From the NCBI RefSeq assembly GCF_947179515.1, contig NC_067481.1, forward strand, positions 84,458,515 to 84,522,514: a stretch of DNA of 64,000 nt. The letters run 5' to 3'. Positions within the stretch are counted from its first letter, which is position 1. Each line of letters starts with the position of its first letter. The position numbers and the translations under genes were made by a program. Below the pieces are notes generated by a model that saw only the letters and a program-made list of their open reading frames with translations, did no database searches and was not told the origin of the DNA. The DNA is from Apodemus sylvaticus. Taxonomy: Eukaryota > Chordata > Mammalia > Rodentia > Muridae. Shown one piece after another: positions 55,050 to 64,000 of the stretch.

Positions 55050-56727
55050 TGGGAAAATGTCCCATGCTCATGGATCAGTAGAATCAATATAGTTAAAATG
55101 GCCATTTTGCCAAAAGCAATATACAGATTCAATGCAATACCCATCAAAATCCCAACTCAATTCTTCACAGAGTTAGAAAGAGCAATTATCAAATTCATCT
55201 GGAACAACAAAAAACCCAGGATAGCTAAAACTATACTCAGGAACAAAAGAAAATCTGGGGGAATCAGTATCCCTGACCTCAAGCAATACTACAGAGCAAT
55301 AGTGTTAAAAACAGCATGGTACTGGTACAGTGACAGGCAGGAGGATCAATGGAACAGGATTGAAGATCCAGAAATGAACCCACACACTTATGGCCACTTG
55401 ATCCTCGACAAAGAGGCTGAAAACATCCAATGGAAAAAAGATAGCCTTTTCAACAAATGGTGCTGGTTCAACTGGAGGTCAGCATGCAGAAGAATGCGAA
55501 TTGATCCATCCTAGTCTCCTTGTACTAAGCTCAAATCCAAATGGATCAAGGACCTCCACATAAAGCCGGACACTCTGAAGCTAATAGAAAAGAAACTGGG
55601 GAAGACCCTTGAGGACATCGGTACAGGGAGAAAGTTTCTGAACAGAACACCAATAGCGTATGCTCTAAGAGCAAGAATTGACAAATGGGACCTCATAAAA
55701 TTACAAAGTTTCTGTAAGGCAAAGGACACCATCAAGAGGACAAATCGGCAACCAACACATTGGGAAAAGATCTTCACCAATCCTACATCAGATAGAGGGC
55801 TAATATCCAATATATATAAAGAACTCAAGAAGTTAGACTCCAGAAAACCAAACAACCCTGTTAAAAAATGGGGTACAGAGTTAAACAAAGAATTCTCACC
55901 TGAAGAACTTCGGATGGCGGAGAAGCATATTAAAAAATGCTCAACTTCATTAGTCATTAGGGAAATGCAAATCAAAACAACCCTAAGATTTCATCTTACA
56001 CAAGTCAGAATGGCTAAGATTAAAAACTCAGGAGACAGCAGGTGTTGGAGAGGGTGTGGAGAAAGAGGAACACTCCTCCACTGCTGGTGGGGTTGCAAAT
56101 TGGTACAACCACTCTGGAAAGCAGTCTGCGGTTCCTCTGAAAACTGGGCACCTCACTTCCAGAAGATCCTGCTATACCACTCCTGGGCATATACCCAGAA
56201 GACTCCCCACCATGTAATAAGGATACATGTTCTACTATGTTCATAGCAGCCCTATTTATAATTGCCAGATGCTGGAAAGAACCCAGGTATCCCTCAACAG
56301 AAGAGTGGATGCAAAAAATGTGGTATATCTACACAATGGAGTACTATTCAGCCATTAGAAACAATGAATTCATGAAATTCTTAGGCAAATGGATGGAGCT
56401 AGAGAATATCACACTAAGTGAGGTAACCCAGACTCAAAAGGTGAATCATGGTATGCACTCACTAATAAGTGGATATTAACCTAGAAATCTGGAATACCCA
56501 AAACATAATCCACACATCAAATGAGGTACAAGAAGAAAGGAGGAGTGGCCCCTGGTTCTGGAAAGACTCAGTGAAACAGTATTCGGCAAAACCAGAACGG
56601 GGAAGTAGGAAGGGGTGGGTGGGAGGACAGGGGAAGAGAAGGGGGCTTCCGGGACTTTCGGGGAGTGGGGGGGCTAGAAAAGGGAAATCATTTGAAATGT
56701 AAATAAATTATATCGAATAAAAAAAAA
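55050..56727 (+). mobile_element. Young L1, array unit B (5'-truncated)
   Basis: It begins inside ORF2 (TGGGAAAATGTCCCATGCTC) directly after the A-tail of unit A. It runs to its own 3' UTR and A-tail. ORF2 has a stop at about 55512 ('ccatcctagtctcc', TTG to TAG) and a later frameshift near 56128 ('gtctgcggttcc'). Confidence 0.93.
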
Positions 56728-57868
56728 GAAAAGAAACTGGGGAAGACCCTTGAGGACATCGGTACAGGGAGAAAGTTTATGAACAGAACACCAATAGCGT
56801 ATGCTCTAAGATCAAAAATTGACAAATGGGACCTCATAAAATTACAAAGTTTCTGTATGGCAAAGGACACCATCAAAAGGACAAATCGGCAGCCAACAAC
56901 TTAGGAAAAGATCTTCACCAATCCTACATCAGATAGAGGGCTAATATCCAATATATATAAAGAACTCAAGAAGTTAGACTCCAGAAAACCAAACAACCCT
57001 ATTAAAAATGGGGTACAGTGTTAAACAAAGAATCTCACCTGAAAAACTTTGGATTGCAGAGAAGCATCTTTAAAAAAGCTCAACTTCATTAGTCATTAGG
57101 GAAATGCAAATCAAAACAACCCTGAGATTTCACCTTACACCAGTCAGAATGGCTAAGATTAAAAATTCAGGAGACAGCAGGTGTTGGAGAGGATGTGGAG
57201 AAAGAGGAACACTCCTTCACTGCTGGTGGGGTTGCAAATTGGTACAACCACTCTGGAAATCAGTCTGGCGGTTCCTCTGAAAACTGGGCACCTCACTTCC
57301 AGAAGATCCTGCTATACCACTCCTGGGCATATAGACAGAGGATTCCCCACCATGTAATAAGGATACATGCTCTACTATGTTCATAGCAGCCCTATATATA
57401 ATTGCCAGATGCTGGGAAGAACCCAGGTATCCCTCAACAGAAGAGTGGATGCAAAAAATGTGGTTTATCTACACAATGGAGTACTATGCAGCCATTAGAA
57501 ACAATGAATTCATGAAATTCTTAGGCAAATGGATGGAGCTAGAGAACATCATACTAAGTGAGGTAACCCAGACTCAAAAGGTGAATCATGCTATGCACTC
57601 AGTAATAAGTGGATATTAACCTAGAAAATTGGAATACCCAAAACATAATCCACACATCATATGAGGTAGAAGAAGAAAGGAGGAGTGGCCCCTTGTTCTG
57701 GAAAGACTCAGTGAAGCAGTATTTGGCAAAACCAAAACGGGGAAGTGGGAAGGGGTGGGTGGGAGGACAGGGGGAGAGAAGGGGGCTTATGAGACTTTCG
57801 GGGAGTGGGGGGCTAGAAAAGGGGAAATCATTTGAAATGTAAATAAAAAATATATCGAATTAAAAAAA
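56728..57868 (+). mobile_element. Young L1, array unit C (5'-truncated)
   Basis: It begins further down ORF2 (GAAAAGAAACTGGGGAAG) directly after the A-tail of unit B. It ends in an A-tail next to the array's right TSD. ORF2 is broken by stops (for example 'aacttaggaaaag' near 56900) and indels. Confidence 0.93.
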
Positions 57869-57882
57869 AGAGAGATTAAGTC

Positions 57883-59041
57883 ATTGTTGCTTCCTGTTAT
57901 TTTTGATGGTATTTTTATGTTTCTGTGATTATCTTCTTTTGGGTTTGTTGAAAAATTACTTTCTTGCTTTTTCTAAGGTATAGTTTCCCTCCTTGTGTTG
58001 GCATTTTCCATTCTTATCCTTTGTATGGCTGGATTTATAGAAAGATATTGTGTAAGTTTGGTTTTATCATGAAATATCTTGGCCTTTCCGTCTATGAAGT
58101 TCAAGAGTTTTACTGATATAGTAGTGTTGGCTGCCATTTGTGTTCTCTTAGGGTCTATATGAGATCTGCCCAGGATCTTCTAGCCTTCATGATCTCTGAT
58201 GAGATGTCTCCTCTATAGGTCTGCCATTATATGTTACTTGACCTTTTTCCCTTGCTGCTTTTAATATTCTTTCTTTGTTTAGTGTATTTGGTGTTTTGTT
58301 TATTATGTGACAGGATGAATTTCTGTTCTGGTCGAGTCTCTTTGGAGTTCTGTAGGCTTCTTGTATGTTCATGGGCATCTCTCTCTTTAGGTTAGGGAAG
58401 TTTCCTTCTATAATTTTGTTGAAGATAGTTATTGGCCCTTTAATTTGAAAATCTTCATTCGATTCTATACCTATAATCCTTAGATTTGGTTTTCTCATTG
58501 TGTCCTGGATTTCCTGGATGTTTTGGATTACAAGCTTTTTGCATTTTCTTTGAGTGTTGAGTCAATGTTTTCTATGATATCTTCAACACCTGGGATTCTT
58601 TTCTTCTATCTCTTGTATTCTGTTGTTGATGCTTGCAACTATGACTCCTGATTTCTTTCCAGGTTCTCTGTCTCCAGAGTTGTCTACTTTTGTGATTTCT
58701 TTATTGTTTCTACTTACATTTTTAGATCATGGATGGTTTTGTTCAGTTCCTTCACTTGTTTGTTTATGTTTTCCTGTAATTCTTTAAGGGATTTTTGTGT
58801 TTCTTCTTCAAGGGCTTCTACCTGTTGGCCCATGTTCTCCTGTGTTTCTTTAAGGGAGTTATTTGTGTCCTTGATGTCCTCTTTCTATATCATGAGATTA
58901 AATCCATTGTGATTTTAAATCAAGATCTTGCTTGTCCAGTGTGTTGGGGTATCTAAGACTTGCTGTTGTGGGAGAGCTGGGTTCAGATTGTGCCATGTTG
59001 CCTTGGTTTCTGTTGGTAATGTTCTTGCATTTGCCTTTTGC
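57883..59041 (-). pseudogene. Older L1, right part: ORF1 remnant
   Basis: The older L1 resumes after the array. ORF1 reads antisense from about 59041 (start codon context 'gccttttgctgtctgg' on the plus strand) down to about 57990. The longest open piece is 58187-58498, with 'RKPNLRIIGIESNED' (RRM start) and 'PMNIQEAYRT'. Frameshifts and stops break the rest. The protein would have been the L1 RNA-binding ORF1p. It is clearly more decayed than the ORF1 at 44.6-45.8 kb. Confidence 0.85.
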
Positions 59042-59600
59042 TGTCTGGTTATAGCTGGTCTTGCTGTCTCTGACTGTCCTGCAGGCCTCTGTATCTGTGC
59101 TCCTGGGAGACCTGTTCTTTCTGGAAGGAATTTAGTTATGGAGATACAGGGTCAACTAAGTGTGCAGACAGAAACCAGAAGAATCCTGTCCACAGCTGAT
59201 CCATGATTCCTGTGTCCTAATGGCTCTGGGAAGGTCCCTCTTGGACCAGGAATTTGAAGAGAGGTGGCGATCTTACCTTTGCACACAGGTATGTAGGCAC
59301 TCCTGGAAGACCAGCTCTCTTGTGGTGGTATTTGTGTATGTATCTCTGTGGCCCAGGATCAACTCTGGATGGGGACAAAAATCAGACAACTCCTGTCCCA
59401 GGTTACTCCTGGGCTTTTGTGTCCTCAGCATTTTGGGCTGGTTCCTCTGAGTAGCAGGGATGGTCCTACCTGTGCTCTCAAGCCTTTCAGCTATCCTGGG
59501 TGGTTAGCTACGTCCATGTGCCACCTGGATATGGTGATGTGTGGTAGTGGAAGGTCCCTAGATGGAGACAGAAACTGTCACATAAATACTTTTATACCTT
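59042..59600 (-). promoter_or_regulatory. Older L1 5' UTR with two monomer-like units
   Basis: Segments beginning near 59183 ('aatcctgtccacagctgatc') and 59385 ('aactcctgtcccaggttact') are diverged copies about 200 bp apart. They share 'ttgtgtcct'-like and 'ggt(c)cctct' blocks. This is a monomeric L1 promoter layout, different in sequence from that at 46 kb. Confidence 0.6.
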
Positions 59601-60049
59601 GCTTATGATACTAAAACCCTGTCAACTGTCAGTTTAATCACTTTCATCAGTGATCCTTGTATCTATTAGTGTTATCCGCATACTTTTTAATGTCACTTTC
59701 AGTTGAAAGATCTTCCTTAATCTTTCTTGTCAGAAAACTCTGATGACAATGTATTCATTCACGTTTTGATTGTCCAAGGATGTCTTTAATGTTCTTCCAT
59801 CCCTTAAAGGTTGTTTTGCTGCATGCAGTTTCTCCACTGACAAGGCTTGGATTGCAGTTGGTATAGGCCTTGGCCTTGGCACTGGCTTTCACTTTGGTTT
59901 GGTTTTCCTTGGATGTAATGGAAACCCAGAACTACTCTCTCCAGGCCTCTGCTCAGAAGCCTACTGTCAAGTCAGTTTGGACCCCTTTATATGTTCTTTG
60001 TTGCTTATCACTTAGAGCCTCAAGACTTAAAGTAAAGTAAAATTGGTTT

Positions 60050-60066
60050 AATTAATTTGGCTGGCA
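60050..60066. repeat. B2 target-site duplication, left copy
   Basis: AATTAATTTGGCTGGCA recurs perfectly at 60182-60198. Confidence 0.95.
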
Positions 60067-60181
60067 GGGGTTGGAGAGATGGCTCAGTGGTTAAGAGCAC
60101 TGCCTGCTCTTCCAGAGGTCCTGAGTTCAATTCCCAGCAACCACATGGTGGCTCACAACTATCAGTGTACAGTGTACATGA
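60067..60181 (+). repeat. B2 SINE, shortened and tailless
   Basis: A near-consensus B2 5' part (GGGGTTGGAGAGATGG, A and B boxes intact) ends after 'ctcacaactatc' with 'agtgtacagtgtacatg'. The middle and A-tail are missing, yet a perfect 17-bp TSD flanks it. Confidence 0.92.
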
Positions 60182-60700
60182 AATTAATTTGGCTGGCAAC
60201 CTTTGAATATATTCCTCTAACTGTGTATTTTTAAACTGCCTAACTTTGAGCTCACTAATCCTTCTATTTGATCTACCTTACAACTGATGCTTTTTCAGTG
60301 TCACCTGTTATATTTCTCAGCTCAAGAACTTCTGTTTGTTTTCTTCCTAATTGGTTCAATCTCTTTGTTAAATTTGTTTAGAGGGCTGAAAGATTTCTCT
60401 GCATTTTCTTCAAGCTCATTGAGTTTCCTTGCAAATGCGTTTTAAAATTTACTCTCTAAAAGCTTTCTCATGCAGATTAATGTCTGATTCCTTTTTAGAC
60501 ACTTATTTTAAATTACTGTGTGAGGTCATGGTCTCCTGAAAGAGCTCAATTCTTATTTCTGTGCAATATCATTTAGGTATTAGAGAATTTAGTATTTATT
60601 CTAGTCTTCCTAATCTAGCTTCAATGGGCCTCTTTTTTTCTAAGATTGTAACCAGGCTACTCTGTGACTCTATAATCACTTTCACTAATTTAAAACAAAA

Positions 60701-61879
60701 TGGTACTCAAGTCCAGATTTGCTGAGCATTTATTAATATTGTCATCTTACTATGTCAGGATTAAATATCAATCCAAAGTTAAATTTGTCCCTAATACATT
60801 GTTTTGTGGTATTCACAAAAAAACAAAACAAGGATTTCTTAACAAACAAGGTGATTGCTACAAGACTCTTCTTAAAGAAGGAAGTGATGACAGACACCTG
60901 GCTAGAGTGACCAGCCTATGGCCATGCATATTGAAATGGTACCTACCTTGGGGCAGAGTCACCTTTGATAGACAAGCCTGAAGCTCCAATGTCACCAATG
61001 TATTTAAAAATGCCTCCAGGCTTTGTCAATAGGGCTCTTACCCCATAGCTTGGCATGATACTTAGGTAGGACCAAGATACATACTTCTATACTGCCAAAA
61101 TTGGTTCAGTACCCAAGAACCCTTCAGCCTACTATTGGAGGTACTACAAAAATGTCTGAGAAGCTAGGCCCATAGTTCTTCCCTTATAGTAGGCCTACTC
61201 AAGATATTCTAACCACAGGCAAGACTAATAATATTGAACTAATATTAAAATCTTCCCAGTGTCTGATTTCAAATACCCAGCACTACATTCCTGGGCAAAA
61301 TATTATATCTATTAGTCTGTCCTATTCCCAGAACATTTGGTCCTATACTTGGACTGCAATGACCAAGATTAAGTTAGTGTTGATAAAGGCTACCTAGGAT
61401 GATACTAAAAAAAAGTAATACCTGAGTCTCCTAGCTACAAGAAATGCACTGTCTTAGATGATCATGGAAGATGGTTTTCTGTTTTCTGGCAGGACAAGTC
61501 TAGAGCCCTATCTGTGAGCAGTAGGACAAACTGGTTGTGCTCAAAGCTGGGGGTGGGTAGTAGAGACGGTTATTTGACCACCACAGTTTGAACTACAACA
61601 TTGGAGTCTCACAGCCGTGAAAGTATAGTATTGGGAGAAGGGTGAGCATACCCAAAACCACTCTAAGACTAGAAATAAAGTAACCAGAATACAAATATGC
61701 ATACAGCTCTCAGATCTCTTCCAAAGCCTAAGCTAATTTAACGACTCTAGCTATGTTCCTTTTATGTATGGGGTTCAGTTTTGAGAAAGTTCTGAATCTT
61801 AGTGGCCAGTTTATAACTGTAGAGGGATGTTAACTCAGCAACATGGCTGCTGTGGCAAGGGATTACATACAAAGACCCA
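60701..61879. other. Unrecognised non-coding DNA
   Basis: The 93-codon plus-strand ORF at 60700-60981 has no recognised motif. No repeat was identified. Confidence 0.4.
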
Positions 61880-62470
61880 TGTCTGTGTAATGCAGATATG
61901 CTTCACACCTTTAATCCCTCTGGCTAGAATACAGTCTTACCCATAGTATAAACCTATATGGTAAAAATTAGTTTGTAGAAGGAAGCAACCCTGTGTGAAC
62001 CTGCTATCTAATTAAGAAGCAGACAAAGTAGAAAATCAGAGAAAGATTTGACAGGATGAGTTGGCATAATATACAGCCAACTCTCATGATAAAAGCATAG
62101 TTAAGAGAACATACTTAAGAGCAGTGCAGGGAGAGAAAATCAGGAGTCAGTGCAGTGAATGCAATGGAGTTGAGTTCATGAGTTCAAGAGATTCAGTGCA
62201 GGTCAGCAGAGGCTGTTGAAACCAGAGAATATGAAGGATCCAGAAGATTAGAACAAAGTACCAGAGTTAGTTTGAGGCCAAACAGAGCAGTCCAATAAGA
62301 AGCCAAGAAAAGTTAGATTGAATCAGTCAGCTTGGAGAGGAGTTTGAGCTAAAACAGCTTGGTTGAATCAGCCAACCAGAGTTCAGAAAGAACTAGAAGG
62401 GTGAGCTTATTCAGTTGTTAGTCTGCACAGCTAAAACAAACAGCCTAGATTCAATTATTTTAAGAATAGA
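61880..62470 (+). mobile_element. Probable ERVL-MaLR internal fragment
   Basis: The wording of blocks such as 'agattcagtgcaggtcagca', 'gaatcagtcagcttggagag' and a B1-like 'cttcacacctttaatccctc' recalls MT-type MaLR internal regions. No LTR was found at either side, so this rests on memory of the family and is tentative. Confidence 0.4.
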
Positions 62471-62744
62471 AACTTCCAGGCCTAGCCCTAGGGATACTTA
62501 ATACAGAAATAGAATGTTCTGTACTCAACCCAGGCCATGTATCTGTACAGCTTGGAAACTGCTCTTATCTCATGCATCAGAGCGAGAAGAACATTTATGA
62601 TAACAAAACCCTGTGCAACATTTTTTGCCTTGTTCCCCAATAGAGAGTATCTTGTTTCCCAATCTGACACCTAAGCCTGGTTATTGCCATCAGTTACCAG
62701 CTCCTGGGACTTAGCCCTTCACCATAGCAGACCTGAGTATTCCC
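62471..62744. other. Unrecognised non-coding DNA
   Basis: No feature is supported. Confidence 0.4.
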
Positions 62745-62790
62745 TTTCCCTCCCCTCCCCCTCCCTCTTCTCCCCTCCCTTTCTATCTCC

Positions 62791-62867
<77 letters not shown>

Positions 62868-62915
62868 TTCTCTCTCTCTCCCTCTCTCTCTCTCCCTCTC
62901 CCCCCCCCTCTCTCA
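62745..62915. repeat. Long (TC)n/CT-rich tract
   Basis: It is a polypyrimidine tract with a pure TC core at about 62797-62858. It continues as imperfect CTCTTT and CTCCCC units. ORFs on both strands here are repeat translations (poly Ser/Leu, poly Arg/Glu). Confidence 0.95.
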
Positions 62916-63834
62916 AACGTCATCTTTCTCAAGGCTTTACTGTTCAAAGCAGGGTTTTAGATAGTATGGTCAAAAGGCTAATGCTTGCCTTTCTGCCTTC
63001 TTCCATATATCTTTCACATCTTTGTGCTAAAAGCAGACACTTTAGACTCCTGTCCAACCTCCTTAGTTCTGGTGAGAACAGCTTGGAATACAATCGATGC
63101 TTCATCTTGGTTTCTCAGTAAGGACAAGATGTGGATGAACTGGGGAGGGGCTTTTCTGCGAACTTCCAAGTCCACCTTTAAAGAAAGAAGTTTATAGTAT
63201 CAGGGATCAGGAAGGATTCTTGCAGTCAGATTCATATATTTTTAGGAAAACAAATATTTACAAGAAGCAACTGAAGGAAATCCAGTCCATTTATTTTACT
63301 TCTTTCGACATCAGCAAATAATGACACTGGAAGGAATGACAGATTTAAGGATTGCAGCAATTAGTTAATTTGTGACTGATTATTTTAAAATAATATATGC
63401 AACACCGTGCTTCTCCAGAGACAAGTTACAAAGTATTCTGGTTGTTCCTGTTGCTGAAGCTACTGCTGATGTTCTGTTGTTTTTAAAGGATTGCAGGTGC
63501 CATATGTTTGTGAATATTATTATCATTTGAGGTTTCTCAGGTTGCCATAACCACTTCAGCTCCTTTCTGCCAGCAGGATTCGATGCACCAGATGCAGCAT
63601 TGTGAAGAAGCCCACAAATGTAAATGCAGCACGAGAAACTGCTCTCTTTCTATATTCTACAGTCACCAGCCTTGTTGGTTGGAATATAGTGACCAGACTG
63701 TACAAGCTTCCAGACCACTAATACCATCATACCTGCATTCTTTCCAGTACAGTCATCTTTAGTCATCATTCCTCCAGACTCCAGTGCTTGTCATAATCCA
63801 GGCAGATGCAGTCCCTTTCTCTGTTTCTAAAGAT
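62916..63834. other. Unrecognised DNA, possible old retrocopy on the minus strand
   Basis: Around 63555-63700 the minus strand has an open stretch that includes 'FTFVGFFTMLHLVH' and ends in a stop near 63563. A stop codon lies upstream in the same frame. This could be a fragment of a processed pseudogene for a small membrane protein, but I recognise no parent gene and see no A-tail. Confidence 0.25.
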
Positions 63835-64000
63835 GTTTTTAATTTAATTTAACATTTTCTTAATTGTTCACTTTGTATCCTGCTCACTGCCCCTTCCCGG
63901 TAACCTCCTCCCACAGTTCTTTCCCCACCCCTCCTCTCCTTCTCCTCCAAGGAGGTGGAGGACCCCTGGGTAGCCTCCCTAACCTGGAACTGCAAGTGTC
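63835..64000 (-). mobile_element. L1 3' UTR fragment (Lx-like), runs off the window
   Basis: Read antisense, 'ttcttaattgttcactttgta', 'ctctccttctcctccaagga' and 'acccctgggtagcctcc' match an older murine L1 3' UTR end. It continues beyond 64000. Confidence 0.7.

Larger units (their letters stand above)
59601..60700 (-). mobile_element. Ancient L1 (L1M class) 5' region
   Basis: Read antisense, blocks such as 'gtcactttcagttgaaagatcttccttaatc' and 'cttctgtttgttttcttcct...ggttcaatctctttgttaaatt' match the decayed 5' part of old mammalian L1s. It is split by a B2 at 60067. Its extent is approximate. Confidence 0.5.

Noticed and set aside
62684..63121. 145-codon Ser/Leu-rich plus-strand ORF
   Set aside because: It is a translation of the CT-rich simple repeat.

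Overview
The window is nuclear DNA of a murid rodent. Every recognisable sequence is a retrotransposon lineage of muroid rodents: L1 of the Lx/L1Md type, SINEs B1, B2, B3 and B4/ID, MaLR elements (ORR1, MT), a MERVL-like class III provirus and a gammaretrovirus-type LTR. I find no intact host protein-coding gene, no spliced gene structure and no tRNA or rRNA gene. The youngest L1 copies have a 3' UTR and 5' UTR that I do not recognise as the Mus A, Tf or Gf types. I therefore place the sequence at murid level only and do not name a species.

Layout. 1-8.9 kb: mostly unrecognised DNA with an MT LTR, a B2, an antisense L1 3' UTR piece, and a complete ORR1 MaLR (4188-6681, TSD AGGAG) inserted in an older MT-type LTR. 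8.9-17.3 kb: an old L1 3' UTR, B3 and B2 SINEs, a young 5'-truncated L1 with a 14-bp TSD, two local tandem duplications (194 bp and 145 bp), and a gammaretroviral solo LTR inside a B3. 17.3-20 kb: an ancient antisense L1 split by a young L1. 21.3-24.2 kb: a truncated L1, then an older L1 with an inverted 5' part. 24.2-29 kb: SINE remnants, simple repeats and unrecognised DNA.

29.1-37.3 kb: a MERVL-like provirus on the minus strand. It has two 478-bp LTRs and a TATAC TSD. Its gag-pro-pol-dUTPase remnant is broken by mutations, a protease/RT deletion, a duplicated gag segment and two L1 insertions. 37.9 kb: a U6 snRNA retropseudogene whose 5' part is inverted. 39.7 kb: a diverged minisatellite with an exact 20-bp period.

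40.4-59.6 kb is an L1 complex. A near-full-length young L1 lies on the minus strand with an open ORF1 (401 codons) and an ORF2 broken by three nonsense changes and three frameshifts. Next to it is an older minus-strand L1 carrying two B1 insertions, and inside that a head-to-tail array of three young plus-strand L1s sharing one outer TSD. 59.6-64 kb: more ancient antisense L1, a tailless B2 with a 17-bp TSD, a probable MaLR internal piece, a long CT repeat, unrecognised DNA, and the start of another antisense L1 3' UTR.

The elements do not cooperate as a pathway. They record successive retrotransposition: ancient L1, then MaLR/Lx/MERVL, then a burst of one young L1 subfamily that often landed in older elements or their A-tails. 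I found no convincing undescribed biological system. The best leads are the triple L1 array, the young L1 promoter structure, and the rearrangements in the provirus and the U6 copy.
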